From: Cladorhizidae sp. MBARI D1340-BT2
Taxonomy: Eukaryota; Porifera; Demospongiae; Poecilosclerida; Cladorhizidae
Length of the DNA stretch: 64,000 nt
Direction of reading: 5' to 3'
Assembly: GCA_028752905.1 (NCBI GenBank)
Contig: JAQNBH010000011.1
Span: 18,445,909-18,509,908 of the forward strand
Program-made: the position numbers and the translations under genes
Notes under the pieces: model-generated
Told to the model about the DNA's origin: nothing
What the model saw: the letters and a program-made list of their open reading frames with translations, nothing else
The model's database searches: none
Shown here: one piece after another, positions 1-13,900 of the stretch
How the letters are laid out: every line of letters begins with the position of its first letter
How positions within the stretch are numbered: position 1 is the stretch's first letter

Positions 1-108
1 CTCGTGTGGGACTTTGCCATCAGCAAGCTTCTATAATTATACTTTAGTTTGACTATAGTAGCAAAATTTAATATCCATTAACAACACCTAATTAACTCGT
101 GCGAATTA

Positions 109-122
109 TAAAATAAATAATA

Positions 123-210
<88 letters not shown>

Positions 211-215
211 TAATA

Positions 216-267
<52 letters not shown>

Positions 268-520
268 TATTTTTTTTAAATAATTATAATGATGACGACG
301 AGGACAATGATGTGATGATGATAATAATAATAGTAGTAGTAGTAGTAGTAGTAGGTAATACTAGTTGTAGTAATAATAATAATAATAATAATAATAATGA
401 TAAACAATAACATCAATAACATCAATAACATCAATAACATTAAAAAAACTATATTAATATAATAATCATAATAATATAAAATAATTAAACAATAACAACA
501 ACAACAACAACAACATTATT
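109..520. repeat. AAT/GAT/AGT/CAA trinucleotide microsatellites
   Basis: A run of AAT from 109 to about 264 is followed by GAT/GAC, a short TAG run (331-354), more AAT, then AATAACATC and CAA runs. Low-complexity intronic or upstream sequence. No coding exon is recognised in 1-1778. Confidence 0.9.
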
Positions 521-773
521 AATTGTCGTTTAGCAGGCAGGTGAGAATAAGCTGCATGGTTAATAGCTGACAGGAAAAGATGATGAAAATAGTTACCCGG
601 TTCATCATCATCTAGACTTTTCTTTTTCTTCATTCGCTACTCAATGCGTAGCTAATAGAAGGTTAATGTGTCTACCATTTGCTGCTTATAGAAGGTTAAT
701 GTGTCCTTAGCTGTGTGAGGACGGGATGAAAATACAAGCAGCAGGGGACATGGTATGAATAAGGTGGCCACTT

Positions 774-1136
774 AAATCATTATTAAAGAGGAAACCCTCA
801 GATAAATCATTATTAAAGAGGAAACCCTCAGATAAATCATTATTAAAGTGGAAACCCTCAGATAAATCATTATTAAAGGGGAAACCCTCAGATAAATCAT
901 TATTAAAGAGGAAACCCTCAGATAAATCATTATTAAAGTGGAAACCCTCAGATAAATCATTATTAAAGAGGAAACCCTCATATTAAAGAGGAAACCCTCA
1001 GATAAATCATTATTAAAGGGGAAACCCTCAGATAAATCATTATTAAAGAGGAAACCCTCAGATAAATCATTATTAAAGTGGAAACCCTCAGATAAATCAT
1101 TATTAAAGGGGAAATCCTCAGATAAATCATTATTGT
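774..1136. repeat. 30-bp minisatellite, about 12 copies
   Basis: Units begin AAATCATTATTAAAGAGGAA and end CCCTCAGAT, with A/T/G substitutions at one site (AAAGAGG, AAAGTGG, AAAGGGG) and one truncated unit near 980. Confidence 0.93.
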
Positions 1137-1192
1137 CATTACTGCTAGTCAATTAGAGGACTCGAAGCATCTGGATGGGCAGACTCAAAAAC

Positions 1193-1485
1193 TCTGGACC
1201 CAATTAGTGTACACGCAAAGTTTGTATCGCCTATTGCTTTTTAGACAGGCCACACTTAGCATGTGGTGAGTGGAGTGCAGCTCTCTGCTGGTGCAGAGAT
1301 GGAAGCTTATGGTAGTCAAGCAGCAACTGCAAGTCACCAATCTTGCTGCAAGTCTAGGCAGTAGCCAAGTAGTCAAGTCTGCTATCACTGACATAGATTC
1401 ACTGACATAGATTGAGTGGTAAGGTCAGACAGGGGTCACTGGATTTTCAGTAGTGACTACTTTCAAGATTCGACTATGTACAGTG
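1193..1485. repeat. Dispersed repeat family R1, copy 1
   Basis: Shares with 31072-31490 and 59073-59345 a core that begins AACTCTGGACCCAATTAG, continues GAGTGGAGTGCAGCTCTCTG, TGGTGCAGAGATGGAAGCTT and AGCAGCAACTGCAAGTCACC, and ends near GGTCAGACAGGGGTCACT. No terminal inverted repeats or tRNA boxes were recognised; the class is unknown. Confidence 0.75.
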
Positions 1486-1528
1486 TGCGCTAGCTCGATT
1501 AATATTACTACCCCTGCTCTGTGTGCAT

Positions 1529-1755
1529 ACAAACACACATGCATGTTACAAGTGTGCCATACAAACACACATGCATGTGTACATGTGCAGTACAAATGCA
1601 CATGCATGTGTACATGTGGGCAATACAGACACACATTAATACAGACACACATGCATGTGTACATGTGTGCAATACAGACACACATGCATGTGTGCAATAC
1701 AAACACACATGTGTGTGTGTACATGTGTGCAATACAAACACACATGCATGTGTAA
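1529..1755. repeat. ACACATGCATGTGTACATGT-type tandem repeat
   Basis: About seven units near 32 bp, built around ACACACATGCATGTGTACAT with short self-complementary cores (ATGCAT, TGTACA), ending about 24 bp before ERCC4 exon a. Confidence 0.85.
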
Positions 1756-1778
1756 ATTTGTGTGCTTGCATTTAATAG

Positions 1779-1901
1779 AGAGCAGATATATTTGCAAGGT
1801 GGAGTTTTGTTCATCACTTCTCGGATTCTTGTGGTTGACTTGCTTCGGAAATACTGTCCCGTGGAGAAGGTGTCCGGTATTCTGGTCTATAATGCTCACA
1901 G
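1779..1901 (+). CDS. ERCC4: ERCC4 exon a: helicase-like lobe 1, degenerate DEAH-box region
   Basis: The exon encodes [16 protein letters not shown] followed by GILVYNAHR, matching the XPF segment that aligns with the Walker B (DEAH) motif of SF2 helicases. As in animal XPF, the acidic DE pair is replaced (YNAH), so no ATPase is expected. The donor is cacag|gtatat after 1901 and splits an Arg codon after two bases. The acceptor is uncertain: AG ends at 1778, 1780 and 1782 are all possible; 1778 (aatag) is preferred because it follows the best upstream tract. Earlier exons must lie before position 1 or be hidden in 1-1778; none was recognised there. Confidence 0.9.
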
Positions 1902-4900
1902 GTATATACTGTACACTAATAGGAATTGGAACATAGGCAGTATAATATCCTGTCCACATCACATTGGGCCAAGGTAGAGGTTGACAATAGCTCTACAGGG
2001 ACACACACTGGACCAACATCACACTCAGGTTGAAGTAGGTTGACAAGCTCTATGGGGACACACACTGGACCAACACCACACTGGGTTGAGGCAGGTTGAA
2101 GTAGGTTGACAATAGCTCTATGGGGACACACACTGTACCAAACACCACACTGGTTGAGGCAGGTTGAAGTAGGTTGACAATAGCTCTATGGGGACACACA
2201 CTGGACCAACACCACACAGGGTTGAGGCAGGTTGAAGGTTGACAAAAGCTCTATGGGGACACACACTGGACCAACATCACACTGGGTTGAGGCAGTTTGA
2301 AGTGGTTGATAATAGCTCTATGGGGACACACACTGTACCAAACACCACACTGGTTGAGGCAGGTTGAAGTAGGTTGACAATAGCTCTATGTGGACACACA
2401 CTGGACCAACACCACACTGGGTTGAGGCAGGCTGAAGTAGGCTGACAATAGCTCTATGGGGACACACACTGGACCAAACACCACACTGGTTGAGGCAGGT
2501 TGAAGTAGGTTGACAATAGCACACACACTGGACCAACACCACACTGGGTTGAGGCAGGCTGAAGTAGGTTCTATGGGGACACACACTGGACCAACACCAC
2601 ACTGGGTTGAGGCAGGTTGAAGTAGGCTGACAATAGCTCTATGGGGACACACACTGGACCAACACCACACTGGGTTGAGGCAGGTTGAAGTAGGCTGACA
2701 ATAGCTCTATGGGGACACACACTGGACCAACACCACACTTGGTTGAGGCAGGTTGAAGTAGGTTGACAATAGCTCTATGGGGACACACACTGGACCAACA
2801 CCACACTGGGTTGAGGCAGGTAGAAGTAGGTTGACAATAGCTCTATGTGGACACACTGGACCAACACCACACTGGATTGAGGCAGGTTGAAGGTTGACAA
2901 TAGCTCTATGGGGACACACACTGGACCAACATCACACTGGGTTGATGCAGTTTGAAGTGGTTGCTATGGGGACACACACTGTACCAAACACCAAACTGGT
3001 TGAGGCAGGTTGAAGTAGGTTGACAATAGCTCTATGTGGACACACACTGGACCAACACCACACTGGGTTGAGGCAGGCTGAAGTAGGTTGACAATAGCTC
3101 TATGGGGACACACACTGGACCAACACCACACTGAGTTGAGGCAGGTTGAAGTAGGCTGACAATAGCTCTATGGGGACACACACTGGACCAACACCACACT
3201 GGGTTGAGGCAGGTTGAAGTAGGCTGACAATAGCTCTATGGGGACACACACTGGACCAACACCACACTGGGTTGAGGCAGTTTTAAGTAGGTTTGGGGAC
3301 ACACACTGTACCAAACACCACACTGGGTTGAGGCAAGTTGAAGTACATGTAGGTTGACAATAACTCTATGTGGACACACTGGACCAACACCACACTGGAT
3401 TGAGGCAGGCTGAAGTAGGTTGACAATAGCTCTATGGGGACACACACTGGACCAACACCACACTGGGTTGAGGCAGGTTGAAGTAGGTTGACAATGGCTC
3501 TATGGGGACCACACTGGACCAACACCACACTGGGTTGAGGCAGGTTGAAGTAGATTGACAATAGCTCTATGGGGACACACACTGGACTAGCACCCACACT
3601 GGGTTGAGGCAGGTTGAAGTAGGTTGACAATGGCTCTATGGGACACACACTGGACCAACACCGCACTGGGTTGAGGCAGGTTGAAGTAGGTTGACAATAC
3701 GTAGCTCTATGGGGACACACACTGGACCAACATCACACTGGGTTGAGGCAGTTTGAAGTAGGTTGACAATAGCTCTATGGGGACACACACTGGACCAACA
3801 CCACACTGGGTTGAGGCAGGTTGAAGCAGGTTGACAATAGCTCTATGGGGACACACACTGGACCAACACCACACTGGGTTGAGGCAGGTTAAAATATGTG
3901 AATCTATGTTCTCTCTAGATTGGTCTCAGAGAGATCACCACTTGTTCACCACTTGTTCAGGTGTTGTGGATCAGTTATACTGTGCATGTACGTACAGGTT
4001 ATAAGTGCTTATAAAGAGGTGTGGCACATGCTTTCCTATTGTGCTGTGTGTGTTGTGGCATTCCTACTGTTGCTGTGTTGGTTGTGGCATTCCTACTGTT
4101 GCTGTGTGTGTTGTGGTATTCCTACTGTTGCTGTGTTGGTTGTGGCATTCCTACTGTTGCTGTGTTGGTTGTGGCATTCCTACTGTTGCTGTGTTGGTTG
4201 TGGCATTCCTACTGTTGCTGTGTTGGTTGTGGCATTCCTACTGTTGCTGTGTTGGTTGTGGCATTCCTACTGTTGCAGTGTTGGTTGTGGCATTCCTACT
4301 GTTGCTGTGTTGGTTGTGGCATTCCTACTGTTGCTGTGTTGGTTGTGGCATTCCTACTGTTGCTGTGTTGGTTGTGGCATTCCTACTGTTGCTGTGTTGG
4401 TTGTAGCATTCCTACTGTTGCTGTGTTGGTTGTGGCATTCCTACTGTTGCTGTGTTGGTTGTGGCATTCCTACTGTTGCTGTGTTGGTTGTGGCATTCCT
4501 ACTGTTGCTGTGTTGGTTGTGGCATTCCTACTGTTGCTGTGTGTGTTGTGGCATTCCTACTGTTGCTGTGTGTGTTGTGGCATTCCTACTGTTGCTGTGT
4601 GTGTTGTGGTATTCCTACTGTTGCTGTGTTGGTTGTGGCATTCCTACTGTTGCTGTGTTGGTTGTGGCATTCCTACTGTTGCTGTGTTGGTTGTGGCATT
4701 CCTACTGTTGCTGTGTTGGTTGTGGCATTCCTACTGTTGCTGTGTTGGTTGTAGCATTCCTACTGTTGCTGTGTTGGTTGTGGCATTCCTACTGTTGCTG
4801 TGTTGGTTGTGGCATTCCTACTGTTGTTGTGTTGGTTGTGGCATTCCTACTGTTGCTGTGTTGGTTGTGGCATTCCTACTGTTGCTGTGTTGGTTGTGGA

Positions 4901-7900
4901 TAAAGGCTTATAAAGAGGTGTGGCACATGCTTTCCTACGGTTGCTATGTGTGTTGTATAGGGTGTTGGAGTCCAGTACTGAAGCCTTCATCATGATGCTC
5001 TACAGACAGGCCAACAAGGTGGGAGGGGCAGTGGCAGGGAGGGGCTAAGTATGGTCATGCAGCTGAAGGACTGTGAACCTTAACAGCTGCCAATGATAAT
5101 AGCAGAGGCAGGAGGAGGTTTGAGGGCTTGTATGTACAAGGTGTGCATGTGTGTGTGTACGAGTGTGTACATGTGTGTGTACATGTGTGTGTACATGTAC
5201 ATGTATGTCTATATGTGTGTGTACATGTATATATGAGTGTGTGTACATGTGTGTGTGTGTGTGTGTGTGTACGTGTGTGTGTGTGTATGTGTGTATGCAC
5301 ATGTGTGTGTAAGTGTGTGTGTATGTGTACATGTATGTGTATGTGTGTGTATGTGTGTGTATGTGTGTACATGTGTGTGTGTGTACGTGTATATGTATGT
5401 GTGTGTGTATGTGTACATGTGTGTACGTGTGTGTGTATGCGTACGTGTGTGTGTACATGTGTGTGTGTATGTGTATGTGTGTGTACGTGTGTGTATGCGT
5501 ACGTGTGTGTGTGTGTGTAAGTGTATGTGTACATGTGTCAGTGTGTGCATGTGTATTGTGGTAGGCCTTCATGCTTACGAATATAAGTATGTCACCTGTC
5601 CTGAATATAAGCATGTCACCTGTCCTGAATATAAGCATGTCACTTGTCCTGAATATAAGCATGTCACCTGTCCTGAATATAAGCATGTCACCTGTCCTGA
5701 ATATAAGTATGTCACCTGTCCTGAATATAAGTATGTCACCTGTCCTGAATATAAGCATGTTACCTGTCCTGAATATAAGCATGTCACCTGTCCTGAATAT
5801 AAGTATGTCACCTGTCCTGAATATAAGCATGTCACCTGTCCTGAATATAAGCATGTCACCTGTCCTGAATATAAGCATGTCACCTGCCCTGAATATAAGC
5901 ATGTCACCTGTCCTGAATATTTAAGCATGTCACCTGCCCTGAATATAAGTATGTCACCAGTCCTGAATATAAGCATGTCACCTGCCCTGAATATAAGCAT
6001 GTCACCTGTCTTGAATATAAGTATGTCACCAGTCCTGAATATAAGCATGTCACCTGTAATATAAGCATGTCACCTGTCCTGAATATAAGCATGTCACCTG
6101 TCCTGAATATAAGCATGTCACCTGTCCTGAATATAAGCATGTCACCTGTCCTGAATATAAGCATGTCACCTGCCCTGAATATAAGCATGTCACCTGCCCT
6201 GAATATAAGCATGTCACCTGTCCTGAATATAAGCATGTCACCTGTCCTGAATATAAGCATGTCACCTGTCCTGAATATAAGCATGTCACCTGTCCTGAAT
6301 ATAAGCATGTCACCTGTCCTGAATATAAGTATGTCACCTGTCTTGAATATAAGCATGTCACCTGTCCTGAATATAAGTATGTCACCTGTCCTGAATATAA
6401 GCATGTCACCTGCCCTGAATATAAGCATGTCACCTGTCCTGAATATAAGCATGTCACCTGTCCTGAATATAAGCATGTCACCTGTCCTGAATATAAGTAT
6501 GTCACCTGTCCTGAATATAAGCATGTCACCTGCCCTGAATATAAGCATGTCACCTGTCCTGAATATAAGCATGTCACCTGTCCTGAATATAAGCATGTCA
6601 CCTGTCCTGAATATGAATCCCCCCCACCCCCTCCCCCCTTCCTTCCTTCCTTGCATGATGTGTATTGATTGGAGCTCAGTGTTGGTGGGTTGTTCCTCTG
6701 CAGGCAGGATTCATTAAGGCATTCTCCGATGCCCCAGAGCCTCTGGCCGGCAAGTTCTCACAACTTGAGCGAGTGATGAGGAGTTTGTTTCTCAGGAACT
6801 TGTACCTGTGGCCGAGGTCAGTGAATTCCCTTACCAGACCATGGAGCACATTACAGCTGCTCTGTGCAGTGCTCATAGGTGGAGCACTGATCCTGAACAC
6901 TTTCTTAATGCACCTGAACACTAATCTTAATGCACTCAAATGCTGATCATAACACACTTGAAACTGATCATAATGACCTAAACCTTGATCCTAATATATC
7001 TGAATGGTGATCGTATGGCTGAAGACTGATTTTAATGCACAGAGTAATGCACCTTGAGCAGTAGATTCAAGCACTCCGCAGGTGGTCAACCAATGGGAAT
7101 CCTGTGCTGTGTCGGTGCAATGGAGGTGCACAAGTGTGTGCTGTATGTTATAGTTCTTGTGTTCCCACAGATTCCACGCCTCTGTCAGCGCTTCCCTCTC
7201 TCAGCATAAAGTAAGTTACACAATAGCTTCTCTTGTAAGTCAGGCTGTGATGGGATGACCCTATGATCAGAGCTCTCTGATGGTGTGTGCATAACATGTG
7301 CGGGTAGAGCATGTGTTTGTCTTGTCTGTAGAGCCACCAGGTATCTGGTCTTGCTATCATTCTGAGTCCACCACCCATGGACCACACTTGTCAGCCACCT
7401 ATGGCCCACACTTGTCAGCCACCTATGGCCCACACTTGTCAGCCATCCATGGCCCACACTTGTCAGCCACCCATGGCCCTCACTTGTCAGCCACCCATGG
7501 CCCACACTTGTCAGCCAGCCATGGCTCACACTTGTCAGCCAGCCATGGCCCACACTTGTCAGCCACCCATGGCCCTCACTTGTCAGCCACCCATGGCCCA
7601 CACTTGTCAGCCAGCCATGGCCCACACTTGTCAGCCACCCATGGCCAACACTTGTCAGCCACCCATGGCCCACACTTGTCAGCCACCCATGACCCACACT
7701 TGTCAGCCTCCCATGGCCCAGCCTCCCATGGCCCACACTTGAGAGCCTCCCATGGCCCACACTTGTCAGCCACCCATGGCCAACACTTGTCAGCCTCCCA
7801 TGGCCCACACTTGTCAACCATCCATGGCCCACACTTGTCAGCCACCCATGGCCCTCACTTGTCAGCCACCCGTGACACACACTTGTCAGCCTCCCATGGC

Positions 7901-10900
7901 TCACACTTGTCAGCCACCCATGGCCCACACTTGTCAGCCACCCATGGCTCACACTTGTCAACCATCCATGGCCCACACTTGTCAGCCACCCATGGCCCTC
8001 ACTTGTCAGCCACCCATGGCCCACACTTGTCAGCCACCCATGGCTCATGAGTATCATAGGATTCATTGTGGATCCTAACCCTAGAATACATGCCCTAGCC
8101 CTATAATGCCACTAGCCCTAGAATATTGCTAGCCTTAGCCCCAGAACAACCCAAGCCTAGAACAGCCTCTGCCCCTAGCAGTCTGTGTGTGGCATGGTCA
8201 GCACCCTCACAATGAATATCCCAGTAAGCACGATGTCCTAGGACCATACATGTAGGAGTGCATGGGCAGGCATGCCCCACAGATCCTTCCAACTCAATGC
8301 TGCCTCAGCAGAGTTACGCATGACCCACAGATCCTTCCAACTCAATGCTGCCCCAGCAGAGTTACGCATGACCCACAGATCCTTCCAACTCAATGCTGCC
8401 CCAGCAGAGTTATGCATGACCCACAGATCCTTCCAACTCAATGCTGCCCCAGCAGAGTTACGCATGCCCCACAGATCCTTCCAACTCAATGCTGCCCCAG
8501 CAGAGTTATGCATGACCCACAGATCCTTCCAACTCAATGCTGCCCCAGCAGATTTATGCATGACCCACAGATCCTTCCAACTCAATGCTGCCCCAGCAGA
8601 GTTATGCATGACCCACAGATCCTTCCAACTCAATGCTGCCCCAGCAGAGTTATGCATGCCCCACAGATCCTTCCAACTCAATGCTGCCCCAGCAGAGTTA
8701 TGCATGACCCACAGATCCTTCCAACTCAATGCTGCCCCAGCAGAGTTACGCATGACCCACAGATCCTTCCAACTCAATGCTGCCTCAGCAGTTACGCATG
8801 CTCCACAGGTAACTGAAGAATATGTTTAGCCATTTGATGCAATAAAAAGTATATACATGTAATATAACTTCCTATATCTCAATAATTGTTCTCATTTAAT
8901 CTGGTTTTTGAAAATCTGGTCACATATTTCAGTCAATGTTCTTGGGAGAACGGGGGGGGGGGACTTAGATTTTTGGGGAAAGTCCCACCCACACCCACCT
9001 CCAATTTCTTGTTAGTGTATTCATAGATGTATGTAATGTGTGAGTGTATTTATAGACATGTATGTAAACTAACATGTCTATATGTCTATGAATACATGCT
9101 GGTTGTGTATGTCTATTAGTGACTACATTCTGACAACCAAGTGAGTATATTCATTGACATCTGAACTGCATCAGATTAGATGTGTATTCATGGCCGAATG
9201 CAGTGAGTGTATTCATTAGACCTGCAGACAGCATGTGCAGTGAATGTATTCATAGATATAAAGACTGCCTAATGCAGTAAGTGTATTCATAGATGTACAG
9301 ACGCCAGGTGCAGGGAGTGTATTCATAGACAGAGATGCCCAATGTTGGGAGTGTATTAAAAAAACACAGCCACTGCTGGGAGTGTATTCATGGACATAGA
9401 GATGCCCACTGCTGGGAGTGTATTCATAGACATAGAGATGCCCACTGCTGGGAGTGTATTCATAGAGATGCCCACTGCTGGGAGTGTATTCATGGACATG
9501 CTGATGGCCTCATGTTGTGTGTTGTACAGCCTGATGTGGTCGAGCTGAGGCAGCAGATGTCTCCCAGCATGACTGCCATACAGATGGCCATCCTCGACAT
9601 TATCAAGGCTTGCATCAACGAGCTGAAGAGATACAATGCTTCTGTAAGCCGTAACAAATTTGTACGAATGTTTTTAGATGACATCATCACATGTTCTGTC
9701 GACTATTTTCAATCAGCTATTTGTTTTACTGCCAATGGTACCAGAATACTCCAGTCTTGGTACCAGAATACTCCAGTCTTGGTACCAGAATACTCCAGTC
9801 TTGGTACCAGAATACTCCAGTCTTGGTACCAGAATACTCCAGTCTTGGTACCAGAATACTCCAGTCCTCAGCAGACTGAAGCATTGCAGTTGAACCATTT
9901 GCAAAAAAAAGAAGTTGATTGATAGAATTCCCTAGTCAATTAATAGTTGCATGTTGCGTCTTTTATGCAGAGGTAACTTGTCATCCTTATAGCCACATCT
10001 ACTTAACCTTTAACCTTGGACATTGTAATAACCCCTTCTCGCTCCTCCGAATCATCATTTCAACCAATTGCTACTCACCTCTAGATATTCTAGCTTTCAT
10101 CCGAAAATGTTATGAAAGTTGTCACAATAAATAAATGTATAGTTTAACTACATAAGAATTGAGTCCATTGACCCAGAGCCAACTATAGCTATATACGCTG
10201 GGTATGTTCTGAACAGAGCAGCAGCAATGAAGTCATGATGCCAGTTGCAATTAACCACCATACAAAAATTAAAGGTATAATAAGCCTTCCCTCCTCCCCC
10301 TGAAGATATAATAAGCCTTCCCTCCTCCCCCTGAAGATATAATAAGCCTTCCCTCCTCCCCCTGAAGATATAATAAGCCTTCCCTCCTCCCCCTGAAGAT
10401 ATAATAAGCCTCCCCTCCTCCCCCTGAAGATATAATAAGCCTTCCCTCCTCCCCCTGAAGATATAATAAGCCTTCCCTCCTCCCCCTGAAGATATAATAA
10501 GCCTTCCCTCCTCCCCCTGAAGATATAATAAGCCTTCCCTCCTCCCCCTGAAGATATAATAAGCCTTCCCTCCTCCCCCTGAAGATATAATAAGCCTTCC
10601 CTCCTCCCCCTGAAGATATAATAAGCCTTCCCTCCTCCCCCTGAAGATATAATAAGCCTTCCCTCCTCCCCCTGATGATATAATAAGCCTTCCTCCCTCC
10701 CCCTGAAGATATAATATTATATAATAAGCCTTCCTCTCCCCCCCTAACTAAAGATATAATAAGCCTTCCCTCCTCTCCCCCTAAAGATATAATAGAGTCT
10801 GCCCCCTAAAGATAATGATAGCTTTCCCCCCCCTCCAAAGGTAATAATGAACCTGCCTCCTCCTTTCCCCTGTGCCCTAAAATATTTTTCTGTGTGTACT

Positions 10901-13900
10901 GAGCATGCACTGTAGGGAAGGGAGGGGGCGGGGCGGGGGGGGGGGCGGGATTTTTAATGCTAAGGTAGTGGACAGGCAGACCCTGAAGCTAGAAAATTTG
11001 AAAACCCACTTTGAAGTTATCTTCAAGGGTCATCTATGTTTCCATTTCTCTCTCTCTCTCTCGTTCCCTTGCATAATACCCCAAGTAAGCCTATTCATAA
11101 TAGTGTTAGCAGCACAAGACTGACCCCAAGTAAGCCTATTCATAATAGTGTTAGCAGCACAAGACTGACCCAAGTAAGCCTATTCATAATAGTGTTAGCA
11201 GCACAAGACTGACCCAAGTAAGCCTATTCATAATAGTGTTAGCAGCACAAGACTGACCCAAGTAAGCCTATTCATAATAGTGTTAGCAGCACAGGACTGA
11301 CCCCAAGTAAGCCTATTCATAATAGTGTTAGCAGCACAAGACTGACCCCAAGTAAGCCTATTCATAATAGTGTTAGCAGCACAGGACTGACCCAAGTAAG
11401 CCTATTCATAATAGTATTAGCAGCACAGGACTGACCCAAGTAAGCCTATTCATAATAGTATTAGCAGCACAAGACTGACCCAAGTAAGCCTATTCATAAT
11501 AGTGTTAGCAGCACAGGACTGACCCCAAGTAAGCCTATTCATAATAGTGTTAGCAGCACAGGACTGACCCCAAGTAAGCCTATTCATAATAGTGTTAGCA
11601 GCACAAGACTGACCCAAGTAAGCCTATTCATAATAGTGTTAGCAGCACAGGACTGACCCAAGTAAGCCTATTCATAATAGTGTTAGCAGCACAGGACTGA
11701 CCCAAGTAAGCCTATTCATAATAGTGTTAGCAGCACAGGACTGACCAAGTAAGCCTATTCATAATAGTGTTAGCAGCACAAGACTGACCCAAGTAAGCCT
11801 ATTCATAATAGTGTTAGCAGCACAAGACTGACCCAAGTAAGCCTATTCATAATAGTGTTAGCAGCACAAGACTGACCCAAGTAAGCCTATTCATAATAGT
11901 GTTAGCAGCACAAGACTGACCCCAAGTAAGCCTATTCATAATAGTATTAGCAGCACAAGACTGACCCAAGTAAGCCTATTCATAATAGTGTTAGCAGCAC
12001 AAGACTGACCCCAAGTAAGCCTATTCATAATAGTGTTAGCAGCACAAGACTGACCCCAAGTAAGCCTATTCATAATAGTGTTAGCAGCACAGGACTGACC
12101 CAAGTAAGCCTATTCATAATAGTGTTAGCAGCACAAGACTGACCCCAAGTAAGCCTATTCATAATAGTATTAGCAGCACAAGACTGACCCAAGTAAGCCT
12201 ATTCATAATAGTGTTAGCAGCACAGGACTGACCCAAGTAAGCCTATTCATAATAGTGTTAGCAGCACAAGACTGACCCAAGTAAGCCTATTCATAATAGT
12301 GTTAGCAGCACAGGACTGACCAAGTAAGCCTATTCATAATAGTGTTAGCAGCACAAGACTGACCCAAGTAAGCCTATTCATAATAGTGTTAGCAGCACAA
12401 GACTGACCCCAAGTAAGCCTATTCATAATAGTGTTAGCAGCACAAGACTGACCCCAAGTAAGCCTATTCATAATAGTATTAGCAGCACAAGACTGACCCA
12501 AGTAAGCCTATTCATAATAGTGTTAGCAGCACAGGACTGACCCAAGTAAGCCTATTCATAATAGTGTTAGCAGCACAAGACTGACCCAAGTAAGCCTATT
12601 CATAATAGTGTTAGCAGCACAAGACTGACCCCAAGTAAGCCTATTCATAATAGTGTTAGCAGCACAAGACTGACCCAAGTAAGCCTATTCATAATAGTGT
12701 TAGCAGCACAGGACTGACCCAAGTAAGCCTATTCATAATAGTGTTAGCAGCACAAGACTGACCCAAGTAAGCCTATTCATAATAGTGTTAGCAGCACAGG
12801 ACTGACCCCAAGTAAGCCTATTCATAATAGTGTTAGCAGCACAGGACTGACCCAAGTAAGCCTATTCATAATAGTGTTAGCAGCACAGGACTGACCCAAG
12901 TAAGCCTATTCATAATAGTGTTAGCAGCACAAGACTGACCCAAGTAAGCCTATTCATAATAGTGTTAGCAGCACAGGACTGACCCAAGTAAGCCTATTCA
13001 TAATAGTGTTAGCAGCACAGGACTGACCCCAAGTAAGCCTATTCATAATAGTGTTAGCAGCACAGGACTGACCCAAGTAAGCTTATTCATAATAGTGTTA
13101 GCAGCACAAGACTGACCCCAAGTAAGCCTATTCATAATAGTGTTAGCAGCACAAGACTGACCCCAAGTAAGCCTATTCATAATAGTGTTAGCAGCACAAG
13201 ACTGACCCAAGTAAGCCTATTCATAATAGTGTTAGCAGCACAGGACTGACCCAAGTAAGCCTATTCATAATAGTGTTAGCAGCACAGGACTGACCCAAGT
13301 AAGCCTATTCATAATAGTGTTAGCAGCACAGGACTGACCCAAGTAAGCCTATTCATAATAGTGTTAGCAGCACAAGACCGACCCAAGTAAGCCTATTCAT
13401 AATAGTGTTAGCAGCTCAAGACTGACCCAAGTAAGCCTATTCATAATAGTGTTAGCAGCACAAGACTGACCCCAAGTAAGCCTATTCATAATAGTGTTAG
13501 CAGCACAAGACTGACCCAAGTAAGCCTATTCATAATAGTGTTAGCAGCACAAGACTGACCCAAGTAAGCCTATTCATAATAGTGTTAGCAGCACAAGACT
13601 GACCCAAGTAAGCCTATTCATAATAGTGTTAGCAGCACAAGACTGACCCAAGTAAGCCTATTCATAATAGTGTTAGCAGCACAAGACTGACCCAAGTAAG
13701 CCTATTCATAATAGTGTTAGCAGCACAAGACTGACCCAAGTAAGCCTATTCATAATAGTGTTAGCAGCACAAGACCGACCCAAGTAAGCCTATTCATAAT
13801 AGTGTTAGCAGCACAGGACTGACCCAAGTAAGCCTATTCATAATAGTGTTAGCAGCACAAGACTGACCCAAGTAAGCCTATTCATAATAGTGTTAGCAGC

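Noticed and set aside
3920..4995. Leucine/valine/cysteine-rich frames resembling membrane proteins
   Set aside because: All three frames read through the 29-bp array; hydrophobic appearance comes from the unit.
8075..8170. Interstitial telomere from CCCTAACCCTAG words
   Set aside because: Only one or two imperfect words are followed by degenerate CCCTAG-like text; not a telomeric array.
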